A program made the position numbers and the translations under genes. From contig CAWGLY010000005.1 in NCBI GenBank assembly GCA_963823505.1, forward strand, positions 2,232,001 through 2,296,000: 64,000 nt of DNA, given 5' to 3'. Each line of letters starts with the position of its first letter. Positions within the stretch are counted from its first letter, which is position 1. The notes under the pieces are model-generated. The model was not told the DNA's origin, ran no database searches, and was given only the letters and a program-made list of their open reading frames with translations. Shown here one piece after another: positions 1 through 11,987 of this stretch. Origin of the DNA: DATHZQ01 sp963823505 (lineage in GTDB: Bacteria > Actinomycetota > Acidimicrobiia > Spongiisociales > UBA5794).

Positions 1-262
1 TGGTGCCGTAACCGTATTCCCGAGCGACGGCGATGGCGCCGAACAACCCAGCAATCAAGAGTGCGTTCCCGGCAAAGGCCATCAACGATTGTTGGTCTGC
101 CGCGGTGGAGATGAAGGTCTTGCTGCCGTCCATGTCGGTGCCGAACGCCACCGCGATCGCGGTCCCCGCACCGATCACGACAAGCACGGCGAGAAAGGCA
201 AAAGGCATCTTTGTGCTGGTCAGCTTGCGGAGTTCCGACCGTACGATTCGAAGCGACTTCAT
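1..262 (-). CDS. ABC-2 type transporter permease, N-terminal part
   Basis: The first 87 residues of a membrane protein that runs off the left edge. It begins MKSLRIVRSELRKL, a basic amphipathic start typical of ABC-2 permeases, followed by a hydrophobic segment (about residues 22-41) and a second one near residue 65. The start codon lies two bases after the stop of the ATP-binding gene, and AAAGGAG lies at the right distance upstream, inside the end of that gene, so the two are translated as one operon. It is the membrane half of an exporter; the substrate cannot be told. Confidence 0.75.
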   Translation of the reverse strand, partial: MKSLRIVRSELRKLTSTKMPFAFLAVLVVIGAGTAIAVAFGTDMDGSKTFISTAADQQSLMAFAGNALLIAGLFGAIAVAREYGYGT

Positions 263-264
263 GG

Positions 265-1257
265 CTACTCCTTTGTGGTGGGATGGGATCCGTCGCTGGC
301 CGCAGCTCCGGTCCAAGCGAAGAATCGGTCTTCCAGCGAGTCGGTGTGGCGTGACAGTTCATAGAGGGCGACCCCGGCGCAGAAAGCCTGGTCCCCGATT
401 TCGTCGAGGGAGAGGCCACGGACCACGAGAGTGCCTCGCTCCCCTGACTCGACGACGCCACCTGCCCCCTCGAGCGCGACCCGCAGGGTCTCCGGCGAGG
501 CGGCCCGGACAATGGATACGGATTGCTGCATCTCGGCCAGCGACCCCTGGGCCACCAATCGGCCCTCGTTGATGACGACGACGTCGTCGGCGAGCTGCTC
601 GACCTCGCCGAGCAGGTGGCTGGAGACCAACACGGTGTCGCCGTTTGCTGCTCGCGACCGCAGGAGATTCCGTAGAGTGCGAATCCCTTGCGGATCCAAG
701 CCGTTGCCCGGCTCATCGAGAACGAGCACCGATGGATCGCACAGCAGGGCCGCGGCCAGTCCCAGGCGCTGTTTCATGCCGAGCGAGTAGCCACCCGCGT
801 GCCGGTTGGCAGCGCCGCTGAGATCCACCATTTCGAGGACCTCGTCCACCCGCTCCACGGGCGTATCGGTGGCGTCCGCCAGGATCCGGAGATGGTTGCG
901 CCCGCTTCGTCCTGGATGGAACGCATCGGACTCGACGCTGGCGCCCACGACGCCGGTGGGGTCGGGAAGCTCACCATAGGCGAGACCGCCGATGGTAGCT
1001 CGACCGCTGGTTGGAGAGGCCAGGCCGAGCAGGATCTTCATCGTTGTGGATTTACCCGCACCGTTGGGGCCGAGAAACCCTGTCACGCGTCCCGGCTTGA
1101 CGACAAACGACAGGTCGTCGACGACGGCGTCGCCGCCATAGCTCTTGGTGACGTGCTCGATAGAGATCGGGTACGACCGAACCGTAGGCCCGTGCTTCTG
1201 TTTGGACAGTTGCGACCGAGCTCTCGACCCGGTCTTGTTGTCGGATAGCTGCTGCAT
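265..1257 (-). CDS. ABC transporter ATP-binding protein
   Basis: A 330-residue ABC ATPase that powers the adjacent ABC-2 permease. Walker A GPNGAGKST is at about residues 63-71, the signature is YSLGMKQRLGLA, Walker B is VLVLDEPGNGLDP, and the H-loop region is SSHLLGEVEQ. A C-terminal extension of about 90 residues is usual in this subfamily (antibiotic or lantibiotic self-protection exporters and similar). An upstream ATG at 1284 would add nine residues; the ATG at 1257 is preferred because AAAGGAG sits directly in front of it. The neighbouring two-component system, transcribed in the same direction from upstream, may control it. Confidence 0.9.
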   Translation of the reverse strand: MQQLSDNKTGSRARSQLSKQKHGPTVRSYPISIEHVTKSYGGDAVVDDLSFVVKPGRVTGFLGPNGAGKSTTMKILLGLASPTSGRATIGGLAYGELPDPTGVVGASVESDAFHPGRSGRNHLRILADATDTPVERVDEVLEMVDLSGAANRHAGGYSLGMKQRLGLAAALLCDPSVLVLDEPGNGLDPQGIRTLRNLLRSRAANGDTVLVSSHLLGEVEQLADDVVVINEGRLVAQGSLAEMQQSVSIVRAASPETLRVALEGAGGVVESGERGTLVVRGLSLDEIGDQAFCAGVALYELSRHTDSLEDRFFAWTGAAASDGSHPTTKE

Positions 1258-1270
1258 TGCCGCTCCTTTG

Positions 1271-1289
1271 GTACGTGCCGACAACGTAC
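1271..1289. promoter_or_regulatory. Inverted repeat in front of the ABC operon, possible operator
   Basis: GTACGT-GCCGACA-ACGTAC is a perfect 6+6 palindrome about 13 bases before the ABC ATPase start, next to a further ACGTACGT. Its place just ahead of the ribosome binding site fits an operator, perhaps for the response regulator at 1400-2077. No binding evidence exists. Confidence 0.35.
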
Positions 1290-1399
1290 GTACCTGAGGT
1301 GTGGCCGTCTCCGGGCAGCAGAAGGATTCTGGGCTCCCCCGATTGGGGGAAGATTCCCCGACGCCGGCCGGTCGGGATCCGCCGATTGGCGGAGTCGGA

Positions 1400-2077
1400 T
1401 CAGAACCCGATGTCGCCGTCGCCGGGTTTGATCAGCCCGCTCTCATAGGTGAACGCCACCGCCTGCGCACGGTTGGTCAACCCGAGCTTGGTGAGAATGC
1501 TGGAGACATGTGACTTGACGGTTGCAGCACCGACAAACAGGTCCTCTGCGATCTCGATGTTGCTCGAGCCTGCGGCCACGGCGAGGAGCACCTCCCGCTC
1601 CCGGCCGGTGAGCCGGTCGAGACGAGCAACGACGGACGGGTCGAGGGACGGCGGTGCCGCAAACCGGCTGATCAGCCGCCTCGTCACCGATGGGGCCAGC
1701 AGGGCTCCTCCATCGGCCACGGTGCGAACCGCTGCGACCAGGTCCTCAGGCGAGATGTCCTTGAGCACAAAACCACTGGCTCCCGCTTGGAGCGCCTTGT
1801 ACACATACTCGTCCGGATCAAAGGTGGTGAGAATCAACACCTTCACGGGCCAATCGGCGGAGTCAACGATGGCCTTGGTCGCAGCCAGGCCGTCCATCTC
1901 CGGCATGCGGATGTCCATCAGGATCACATCGGGGCGATGGGCACGGGCGATCTCGATCGCGGCCGCACCGTCACCAGCCTCGGCGACGACTTCGATATCA
2001 CCTTGGCGGTCGAGCATCACGGCAAAGCCGCCACGCACCAGCGCCTGATCATCGACAACGGCAACCCTGATGCTCAT
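1400..2077 (-). CDS. NarL/LuxR-family response regulator
   Basis: A 225-residue two-component regulator. The receiver domain has the acidic pair DD at residues 9-10, the phospho-acceptor Asp at about residue 55 (VILMDIRMPEMDG) and the conserved Lys in GFVLKD. The C-terminal LuxR helix-turn-helix begins LTGREREVLL and includes the recognition region GAATVKSHVSSILTKLGL. It overlaps the histidine kinase gene by four bases (ATGA), so they are co-translated partners. Its likely target is the ABC exporter downstream, an inference from position. Confidence 0.93.
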   Translation of the reverse strand: MSIRVAVVDDQALVRGGFAVMLDRQGDIEVVAEAGDGAAAIEIARAHRPDVILMDIRMPEMDGLAATKAIVDSADWPVKVLILTTFDPDEYVYKALQAGASGFVLKDISPEDLVAAVRTVADGGALLAPSVTRRLISRFAAPPSLDPSVVARLDRLTGREREVLLAVAAGSSNIEIAEDLFVGAATVKSHVSSILTKLGLTNRAQAVAFTYESGLIKPGDGDIGF

Positions 2078-3267
2078 GGGTCTCCTATCGGCAATCGTGC
2101 CCGAACCCGGAAGCCGCCCCCCGGGCGCGGTCCCGCTTCAAAGGTACCGCCCAGCACGATGGCGCGCTCTTGCATTCCTACGATCCCGTGGCCCGATCCC
2201 GGCAGCGTGCTTGCCCCCGTACCCGTGTCCGTCACCTCGATGTCGAGATGGCCATCGACTTCCTCGACACGCACCTGTGCCGCAGCGTCGACGCCGCCGT
2301 GCTTGAGCACATTGGTGAGCGCCTCCTGAACGATGCGATATCCAAATAGATCCACCCTGACGGGGAGTGCGGAGGTGACATCCACGGCCAACGAGATGCT
2401 CATCCCGGTCTGCCTGAGTTGCTCCACGAGTTGTTGAATCTGGTTCAGGGCCGGCTGCGGACCGAGTTCGCCTGATGCTGTGTCGGGACGGAGCACACCG
2501 AGAAGATGCCGGAGTTCATCGAGAGCCCTGCGCCCCGCATCCTCCACCGCACCAATCGCCTCCTGAGCTCGCTGCGGATCGTCCTCGACCACGAGGCGGG
2601 CGACACCCGCCTGCACGGTCATCACGCTCACGTTGTGTGCAACCACGTCGTGGAGCTCACGCGCAATACCGGCGCGGGCGTCGGCGATGGCCCGCTCGGC
2701 CTCGGTAGCCCGCTTCCACCCGAGATACTCGGCACGCTCCCGTGCAGCAGCCGCACGGAGTCGCACCCGGCGTCCCACGTACCACGGCAGCGTCGTCACA
2801 AGCAGTGCCGTGGCTACGTCGGCGACCGGGTCACGATCCACCACCTGGCCAAGACCGACAGCGGCGAGGGCAACAGCCAGCGCACCAAGACTGATCCACC
2901 ACTCCCGGACATACCGACCAACCGCATACAGCGACACCAGAATGTGAAACACCGGGTTGCCGGGATAGCCGAACGCCGTCCAAGCGACCGTCATCACGAG
3001 CGCAACCCCCAAAACGGCCACGGACCAGCGGCGCCGCCAATACACGGCGACACTGCCGATCGCCAACAGGACAAACCCGGCAAGAGGGATCTCGGAGATC
3101 CCCGCCGCATCCTGGGAAGCCACGTTGACGACACTCGCCCCGAAGACAGCGGCCGCCACAGCGACGTCCACCCCGAGCGGCGAAGGACGCAGACGGCCAC
3201 CGATCGCGGAGCGACCAACACCCATCGGACTCGTCCCGATGTCGCGGCTGTAGCGCGGGTCAGTCAT
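2074..3267 (-). CDS. Sensor histidine kinase, HisKA_3 (NarL partner) type
   Basis: A 397-residue membrane kinase. Four to five hydrophobic segments fill residues 30-165, followed by a short linker and the dimerisation/phospho-acceptor helix ARELHDVVAHNVSVM with the reactive His at about 206. The ATPase domain shows the N box EALTNVLKHG and a glycine-rich lid (SGHGIVGMQERA). There is no large extracytoplasmic loop, so it probably senses the membrane itself or something within it, as DesK-like kinases do. The start overlaps a small upstream reading frame by ATGA. Confidence 0.92.
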   Translation of the reverse strand: MTDPRYSRDIGTSPMGVGRSAIGGRLRPSPLGVDVAVAAAVFGASVVNVASQDAAGISEIPLAGFVLLAIGSVAVYWRRRWSVAVLGVALVMTVAWTAFGYPGNPVFHILVSLYAVGRYVREWWISLGALAVALAAVGLGQVVDRDPVADVATALLVTTLPWYVGRRVRLRAAAARERAEYLGWKRATEAERAIADARAGIARELHDVVAHNVSVMTVQAGVARLVVEDDPQRAQEAIGAVEDAGRRALDELRHLLGVLRPDTASGELGPQPALNQIQQLVEQLRQTGMSISLAVDVTSALPVRVDLFGYRIVQEALTNVLKHGGVDAAAQVRVEEVDGHLDIEVTDTGTGASTLPGSGHGIVGMQERAIVLGGTFEAGPRPGGGFRVRARLPIGDP

Positions 3268-3416
3268 GAGGCAGGCGCTCCACCGGCGACACCGAAGGTG
3301 CGTGAGTAGGAGACCCGTTTCCCGTCGAGGCGTTCGAGGTTGTGTTGCAGCTCCGCGATCTGGGCCACGACGCTTGGTGCAGTGCTCGGGGGCATCGCCA
3401 CCCGCTCGCCGGCCAT
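3264..3416 (-). CDS. Small protein translationally coupled to the histidine kinase (possible)
   Basis: A 50-residue reading frame whose stop overlaps the kinase start (ATGA). It begins MAGERVAMPPS with AAGGAG ten bases upstream. The second half, VVAQIAELQHNLERLDGK, looks like a short amphipathic helix rather than random translation. I recognise no family. It could be a small partner of the sensor or only a leader that feeds ribosomes to the kinase. An alternative start is at 3395. Confidence 0.4.
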   Translation of the reverse strand: MAGERVAMPPSTAPSVVAQIAELQHNLERLDGKRVSYSRTFGVAGGAPAS

Positions 3417-3526
3417 CCGCGATCTACTCCTTGCTCTTGAAGCAGCATGATGACACACGACCACGGCTCAGATCATCGGGGATCAGCTGCCACCGACCTG
3501 ATCCCAATGACCTGACCGAACCGGCG

Positions 3527-4960
3527 TCAGGGCATGAGCCACATCGCGGTTTCGCGGAGACCCACACGGCCGCCGCCGTCTTCGGGTGAGTCCCACCACA
3601 CGATCAAGGAGCCGATCTGTCGCTCCGCGACGTCGTAGGACGCGGTGAACGACATCGGTCCATATTCGGGGCCGCCACCGACCATCGAATGACCGGACGC
3701 CAGGAGCAGGCCTTCTCGATCGTAGAGCTCCCAGTTGAAGTCGCCCTCGAACGCCCTGCCGATGCCAGATACATCGATGGGACTTTCGACGAACTCGAAC
3801 CAGGCGGGACGCTCCACGAACAGCTCAGGAACCAGTCCTGAGCCGATGACATCGGTGATCGTCGGGAGGAAGTCGGAACGGGTGAGACCATCGGAGATGT
3901 CGAGACCCTCGCCGGAGAACACGTCGATGTCTACACCGTCGAGGTACAAGTCGACCTCGTCGATGCCCTCGATCGCGGTGGCGGTGAACGTCAACATCGC
4001 CAAACGCGAGGTCATGCTGAACGTGCCACCGCCGTCGTCGAACTCACCGCTGAGATCCACGATGGCGACCCCGCTCGCCACGGTCACGGGCGCAACCCGC
4101 TCGCTGCCGTCGGGAATCGACGTGGAGAACGAGGGGCTCTGGGCCACTTCGTCCGGGGAGGGCCCGAGCAGCAGCTGATCCAATGCGTCGTCGGCCAGGG
4201 CAGCAGCATCGGTAGGTGCGGGGCCTTCGAGGTACCGGGCGGTCGTCACGAGATACGGCCCGCCGTCTGCATCCTGCGGTGACATCAGGTAGATCGCCAG
4301 CACGTAGGCGTCATCCACAGAGGGCGGCGGCAGCGGATCGAGCCCGCGAGCACGCATCAGGAACGTCGCCATCTGGGCCCGGGTCACCGGTTCCGCGGGG
4401 CAGTATTCGTCGTTGTCCGGGGGATTGCACCCCTTGGTGATGCCTGCCGCCGCGATCGCATTGATGGCGTCCTCGTGAACGTTGCCCTCATCGTCGATGA
4501 ACGCATTGGGTGCATCCCCAACGACCAGGTCCATCGCCCTGGCGAGGAACGATGCCATCTGGGCTCGAGTCACCGACTCGGCAGGGCAGAATCGGTCGTT
4601 GTCCGGGGGATTGCACCCCTTCGTGACGCCTGCCGCCGCGATCGCATTGATGGCGACCTCGTGAACGTTGCCTGCGTCATCGACGAACGCATCAGGGCCA
4701 TCGGGGAGCGAGTAGGCCCGAGTCAAGAACGACGCCATCTGGGCGCGGGTCACCGGCTCGGCAGGGCAGAAGCGGTCGTTGGCCGGAGGGTTGCACCCCT
4801 TGGTGATCCCGGCCTCGTAGATGGCCTCGATGCTGCCTTCGTGCACGCCACCGTTGTCGTCGATGAACGTGCCGTTCGGGTCGACAGGAACGGCGTACGC
4901 CGCAGCTGCGGCGAGCAGCGTGAGGACCGCAGCGAGAACGAACGATCGGGTGAGACGCAT
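3527..4960 (-). CDS. Secreted S-layer-homology protein with GerMN and Gmad2 domains
   Basis: A 477-residue exported protein. A signal peptide (about residues 1-23, ending AAAAYA) is followed by three near-identical S-layer-homology repeats, each with GxTKGCNPPxND and VTRAQMA(S/T)FLxRA, to about residue 205. Next come a GerMN domain (about 210-340) and a C-terminal immunoglobulin-like Gmad2 domain (about 375-470). GerMN/Gmad2 domains are known from Bacillus germination proteins but also occur in secreted actinobacterial proteins with no link to spores. Each repeat holds two Cys, which could form a disulfide. The start at 4960 is chosen because the signal peptide starts there and GGGGG lies upstream; longer starts give no sensible N-terminus. 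A role at the cell surface is inferred. Confidence 0.88.
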   Translation of the reverse strand: MRLTRSFVLAAVLTLLAAAAAYAVPVDPNGTFIDDNGGVHEGSIEAIYEAGITKGCNPPANDRFCPAEPVTRAQMASFLTRAYSLPDGPDAFVDDAGNVHEVAINAIAAAGVTKGCNPPDNDRFCPAESVTRAQMASFLARAMDLVVGDAPNAFIDDEGNVHEDAINAIAAAGITKGCNPPDNDEYCPAEPVTRAQMATFLMRARGLDPLPPPSVDDAYVLAIYLMSPQDADGGPYLVTTARYLEGPAPTDAAALADDALDQLLLGPSPDEVAQSPSFSTSIPDGSERVAPVTVASGVAIVDLSGEFDDGGGTFSMTSRLAMLTFTATAIEGIDEVDLYLDGVDIDVFSGEGLDISDGLTRSDFLPTITDVIGSGLVPELFVERPAWFEFVESPIDVSGIGRAFEGDFNWELYDREGLLLASGHSMVGGGPEYGPMSFTASYDVAERQIGSLIVWWDSPEDGGGRVGLRETAMWLMP

Positions 4961-5194
4961 GACAGAACCCCCTGGCTTGCGACATCTCATCGTGCCGCCC
5001 AGCCGGACAGCCAGATAGGGGCCAATGGGAACGTCGCCGGCCCGATCTATCGGGAAAGGACGCCTGCGACGCCCGAGTGATCGGGCGAGGCCACGCCGGC
5101 TTCGACTCGCGCCACGCTGTAGCCGGTGCGTGCGATCGTCGCCAACCACCCCGGCGGGGACACCGATCAAAGACCAGAACGGCCGAGCCTTCCC

Positions 5195-8059
<2,865 letters not shown>

Positions 8060-8099
8060 CTGGTGCTCCTCGTGTCGCGGTTGAGCGAGTGCGCCCCGA

Positions 8100-8275
8100 T
8101 CTGTCACGGTGCCTGAAAGATTCGCCGGTTGCCCGGTTTTCCTCTTCGGCGGGGCCACGCAGCCCACTCTCCAGATGTGCCTCGTTCCCGCGGTTCGGGT
8201 GCCTGAGAGATTCCCGGGGCGGTTGCTCCTTCGGCGCCGATGTCGGACTCTCCCGCAGGGTCTCGCCGGCCGGGC
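8100..8275 (-). promoter_or_regulatory. Tandem glycine riboswitch upstream of gcvP
   Basis: Read on the minus strand, two aptamers follow one another. The first (about 8275-8192) contains GGGAGAGT, GCCGAAGGAGCAA and CTCTCAGGCACC. The second (about 8185-8101) contains TGGAGAGTGG, GCCGAAGAGGAAAA and CTTTCAGGCACC. These are the conserved core elements of the glycine riboswitch, in the right order and separated by a short linker. Such switches turn on glycine cleavage when glycine is plentiful, which matches the gene 40 bases downstream. Confidence 0.95.
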
Positions 8276-8471
8276 GATTCTACAACATCACCGCCAAGTA
8301 CGACTTGGGCACGATCGACCGGGTGGCTGCGGCAGTGCGCCGGGACCCATTTGGGCACAAAAGGGAAGTGGGGCGACCGACCCAATTCGTGGCCGACGCT
8401 TGCGTCCCTTGCCCTGTTGACCCATACTCCCGTTCGGGCGTGGAGGGAACCAAAGTGGTGGGAGGTTCCCC

Positions 8472-9035
8472 ATGAATGGAAGACGTCGCCTTGTGGTGAC
8501 ATCCGTACTCGTTGTGTTGGCATTGTCGATATCGACAGCCGCCTTCGCATCCTTCAGAGCCAATGTGGAGCGGCCATGGTTTGTGGCTCAGCTCTCGGGT
8601 ACCCACGAGGTGCCCCCTGTCGATTCCGACGCGTCCGGGCTTGCGTTCTTTCACTACGACGAGGAGGACGAGGTCGTCAGGTATCGCATCAAGGTGAAAA
8701 ACCTCGACGGCGTTGTGGCGGCCCATGTGCACCATGCGCCTGCAGGCCAGAACGGCGGCGTGGTCGCCACGCTCCTGCAGACGCTGTCGCCACCTTCCGG
8801 ATCGGTCGACGGTGTCTTGGTGACCGGGTTCATCACACCGGATGACTTGACGGGCGACTTCGCAGGTGACTGGGAGACGTTCGTGCGTGCGCTTCACCGT
8901 GAGCGCCTCTACGTCAACGTTCACACGGTGACGCACCCGTCAGGAGAGCTGCGCGGCCAGCTCATGATGAAGGGCCCCAGCGGTCCGACGAGCCCCCCGG
9001 CGAGTCGGCCTGCTGCCCCGCAGTACGCGGGGTGA
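8472..9035 (+). CDS. Secreted CHRD-domain protein
   Basis: 187 residues with an N-terminal signal peptide (hydrophobic about residues 8-24, cleavage near AFA-S). One CHRD domain follows, recognised by LSGTHEVPPVDSDASG, the AAHVHHAPAGQNGGVV strand with its histidines, and the closing YVNVHTVTHPSGELRGQL. CHRD domains are found in chordin and in many exported bacterial proteins of unknown role. The tail is low-complexity, rich in Pro and Ser. GGGAGG precedes the ATG. It stands alone; two strong hairpins follow the stop. Confidence 0.85.
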   Translation: MNGRRRLVVTSVLVVLALSISTAAFASFRANVERPWFVAQLSGTHEVPPVDSDASGLAFFHYDEEDEVVRYRIKVKNLDGVVAAHVHHAPAGQNGGVVATLLQTLSPPSGSVDGVLVTGFITPDDLTGDFAGDWETFVRALHRERLYVNVHTVTHPSGELRGQLMMKGPSGPTSPPASRPAAPQYAG

Positions 9036-9042
9036 GGAGAGC

Positions 9043-9079
9043 CCAAGACGAGCTTGGGTCGAGCCCGGCGAGCGCCGGG
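9043..9079 (+). terminator. Two adjacent hairpins after the CHRD gene
   Basis: CCCAAG-ACGAG-CTTGGG (9043-9059) and CCCGGC-GAGC-GCCGGG (9064-9079) follow the CHRD stop within 45 bases. No T-run follows, so termination is plausible but not proven. Confidence 0.4.
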
Positions 9080-9192
9080 ACGTGGTGGTGGATGTGAGCA
9101 ACTCGGCTTGCCGGGTGGCTCGCTGTCCCGGCCTCGTGGGCTCGACCCTTCCACCTCTCCTCCGCGTTGCGGAGCCAGAGAAGGACCGGGCG

Positions 9193-10653
9193 ATGGAATC
9201 AACACGTCACCTCGGCGGACTCGGATTGCTGCCTCACGTCGGCGACCTCCCGGACCGGCACAACCTCGACTTCGCGCCACTGCAGGCAACGGCCGTCGAT
9301 CTGAGGCGAGGCCGCCTCGCGCGCATCTTTGTCGCAACGGGAACACTGGTTGCGCCACTCGTCTTCGCTCCTTGGAGCGAGGAGACCTTCGCACAGCCCA
9401 AGCTGATCGCCCTCGTCATCGTGACGGTGGCCGGCCTCCTTGCCGCATCGGCGTCGGCCGATCGATGGCGCGGCGCATGGGTCGACGTGCCGCTGGCGGT
9501 ATTTGTTGTTCTGCTGGTCGCCGCGACATTCGCCTCGCCCGATCGTGCAGGCAGCGTGGCGGGTCGATTCCCCGAATACCAGGGCGTCTTGGCCATGGGA
9601 ACGTACGCCGGCGTGTTCGTGATCGCCCGGCTCGTCTTCCATGGCGCGGCCATTCTGCGGTGGATGCAAACCGTCGCCGTCGCCGGCACCGCGGTGGCGG
9701 CCTACGCCCTCGTGCAATCCGTCGGGTGGGATCCGCTCTGGGCAGACCTCGAGAACGGGCGAACGTTCGCCACCATCGGTCTCCCCAACAGCCTTGCCGC
9801 ATATCTCGTTCTCGCCGGATCCGTGACGGCGGCCGTCGCCCGAACCTCGCAGCGGCCGGCGATCTGGCTGCCGCAACTCTTGGTGCAGGGAGCGGCGTTG
9901 GTCACAACACTCAGCAGGGGCGGCCTTCTCGGCGCTGCCGTCGCCGGCTCGGTGCTAATCATGATGGTCCGCCGCCGCGACGTCGCTCGACCAGGGAGGC
10001 GCCGCTGGAAGTTCGCGGCAGCCGGCATTGCCGCCGCTGCGCTGGTCATTCCGGGAGTCCGCACCACCGTCGGCGACACCGCAGCCCGTGTCACAAGCGC
10101 CTTTTCGGGGCAGAACACCTCGGTACGGCAGCACGTCGCCTTGTGGGACGTGGCCTGGACTGCCACGTTCCGCGACCCTTTGGTCGGCAGCGGGCCGGAC
10201 CTCTTCCCGCTGACGTACGCCGCCACTGCGGGCGATGCGCTCGACACGGATCAACAGGCGCTGTTCGACGGCTTCCGGCCCGAAAGCCCCCACAACGTGC
10301 CGCTCGCTCTGGCGTCCGGCTCGGGGCTGCCGTCGATGCTGGCGTACTTGGCGTTCGTCGCAATGGCCGTCGTCGCCGGCCTACGCACATGGCGCCGCAG
10401 CCGCGGACTCAACGCCACCATCCTCGCCGGTCTGATCGCTGCCGTGGCCGGACACGTCACGACGGACATGTTCATGACCGCCGAGGTATCGGGATCGTGG
10501 ACGTTCTGGGCAATCCTCGGTGCCATCGTTGCGGTCGGCGCCGCAGATCGGGGCACCGGAGGTAGCCTGCCGGAATGGCGTGGTACGACATCCTCGTTGT
10601 CGGAGGAGGGTTCGGGGGTGCCTTCGGTGCACGCCGCCTCGAAACGCTCCTGA
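9193..10653 (+). CDS. O-antigen ligase-like polytopic membrane protein
   Basis: 486 residues with about ten to twelve hydrophobic segments and a large outer loop around the middle of the C-terminal half (PESPHNVPLALASGSGLPSML). This layout and the PHN motif are typical of the Wzy/WaaL O-antigen ligase family, which joins or polymerises lipid-linked sugars at the outer face of the membrane. The start at 9193 has AGAAGGA upstream; an ATG-like start at 9082 lacks one. The last 26 residues are hydrophilic, low-complexity, and overlap the next gene. The substrate is unknown. Confidence 0.75.
   Translation: MESTRHLGGLGLLPHVGDLPDRHNLDFAPLQATAVDLRRGRLARIFVATGTLVAPLVFAPWSEETFAQPKLIALVIVTVAGLLAASASADRWRGAWVDVPLAVFVVLLVAATFASPDRAGSVAGRFPEYQGVLAMGTYAGVFVIARLVFHGAAILRWMQTVAVAGTAVAAYALVQSVGWDPLWADLENGRTFATIGLPNSLAAYLVLAGSVTAAVARTSQRPAIWLPQLLVQGAALVTTLSRGGLLGAAVAGSVLIMMVRRRDVARPGRRRWKFAAAGIAAAALVIPGVRTTVGDTAARVTSAFSGQNTSVRQHVALWDVAWTATFRDPLVGSGPDLFPLTYAATAGDALDTDQQALFDGFRPESPHNVPLALASGSGLPSMLAYLAFVAMAVVAGLRTWRRSRGLNATILAGLIAAVAGHVTTDMFMTAEVSGSWTFWAILGAIVAVGAADRGTGGSLPEWRGTTSSLSEEGSGVPSVHAASKRS
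10563..10568 (+). promoter_or_regulatory. TAGCCT -10 box for a leaderless NADH dehydrogenase transcript
   Basis: TAGCCT lies six bases before the ATG at 10575, inside the coding region of the upstream ligase-like gene. No ribosome binding site is present, so the messenger probably starts at or next to the ATG. Confidence 0.45.
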
Positions 10654-11861
10654 AGGGCCGCGGCGAACGGATCCTCCTCGTCGCACCCGACAGCTTCATG
10701 CTCTTCTCGCCTCTCTTGCCCGAGGCGGCTTCAGGGACACTCGAGCCTCGTCACGCCGTGATCCCGCTACGCGAGCTGCTCCATCGAACCGAGCTGCTCA
10801 TCGGCAGGGTCGTCGACTGCACACCGGACGAACACCGTGCGGTGATCGAGACCATCGCGGGCGAACGTCGTGAGATCGAGTTCGGTGCCGCGCTGCTCGC
10901 TCCAGGGTCGGTGCCGAGCGTCTTCCCCATTCCGGGGCTCCAAGAGCACGCCGTCGGGTTCAAGACCCTCGCCGATGCGATCTGGCTGCGCAACCGTGTC
11001 CTCCACCAGCTCGACACGGCCGAAGCCAGCAACGACAGGGACGAACGTCGCCGCCATCTCACGTTCACGTTCATTGGAGGCGGCTATGCGGGTGTTGAAG
11101 CCCTGGCGGAGCTGGAGTCGCTGGCACGGGATGCGGTGCGACGGTATCCGACCCTGTCGACCAACGACTTCCGCTGGGTGCTCGTCGAGGCCCAAGACTC
11201 GCTGCTCCCCGGGCTCCATCCCAAGCTCGCCTCGTTCACCGAGAAAGTCCTGCGGAGGCGCGGCATCGAAGTGCACCTCGGCACCCGGCTGGTGAGCTGT
11301 GTGGATGGCGTCGTGGAGGTCTCCGACGACCGGGTGGCGCCATTTCCCTCCGAGACCATCGTCTGGACGGCAGGCCAGAGACCGACACCGATTGCGGGCG
11401 GCTGGGATCTGCCCACCAACGAGCACGGCTTCATCCCCGTCGATGACGGCATGCGTGTGATCGGGAAGCCGGGCTACTACGCCGTCGGCGACGTTGCGGC
11501 GGTCCCCGATCCTGCCGGTGGGCTCGCCCCCAATACCGCACAACACGCCCTTCGCGAGGCCCACACTGCCGCGCAGAACATCGCATCGGACCTGGGCATC
11601 GGCGAGCCGGCCCGGTTCACCTACCGGACCCGCGGCCTCGCCGTCACGCTCGGTAAGTGGCAGGGCACTGCGCAGGTGCGGCGATGGACCTTCACCGGTC
11701 CGCTCGCCTGGTGGATGGGTCGCTCCTACCACCTGTTGATGATGCCGGGTGTCGGCCGCAAGTCCCGCGTCGTCAGCGACTGGACGATGGGTCTGCTGTT
11801 CCCAAGGGACGTCTCCCAACTGGGCTCCCTCGGCTCCCCGTCCAAACTCACCGACACCTGA
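10575..11861 (+). CDS. ndh: Type II NADH dehydrogenase (FAD-dependent)
   Basis: 428 residues. The FAD-binding fold starts at once (DILVVGGGFGGAFGA, residues 5-19) and the NADH site is FIGGGYAGVEALAE. A second FAD contact is YYAVGDVAAVPD. The C-terminal part has hydrophobic and aromatic residues (PLAWWMGRSYHLLMM) suited to membrane attachment. It is a single-subunit, non-proton-pumping quinone reductase of the respiratory chain. The start cannot be moved downstream because the Rossmann motif would be lost, so the 79-base overlap with the previous gene is real. Confidence 0.88.
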   Translation: MAWYDILVVGGGFGGAFGARRLETLLKGRGERILLVAPDSFMLFSPLLPEAASGTLEPRHAVIPLRELLHRTELLIGRVVDCTPDEHRAVIETIAGERREIEFGAALLAPGSVPSVFPIPGLQEHAVGFKTLADAIWLRNRVLHQLDTAEASNDRDERRRHLTFTFIGGGYAGVEALAELESLARDAVRRYPTLSTNDFRWVLVEAQDSLLPGLHPKLASFTEKVLRRRGIEVHLGTRLVSCVDGVVEVSDDRVAPFPSETIVWTAGQRPTPIAGGWDLPTNEHGFIPVDDGMRVIGKPGYYAVGDVAAVPDPAGGLAPNTAQHALREAHTAAQNIASDLGIGEPARFTYRTRGLAVTLGKWQGTAQVRRWTFTGPLAWWMGRSYHLLMMPGVGRKSRVVSDWTMGLLFPRDVSQLGSLGSPSKLTDT

Positions 11862-11987
11862 CGGCGGGCCGAGGCGCCTCGGACGGGATACGAGACCGTC
11901 GCGTGTCGCACGCGTCGTGTATCTCTAAGGAGGCATGGCGCTCGTGTGTACGAGAGGCCGCATCGCTCGAGAGAGAGGACATGAGCA

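Noticed and set aside
8104..8550. Coding frames across the gcvP leader, both strands
   Set aside because: They run through the tandem glycine riboswitch and have no family resemblance or ribosome binding sites.
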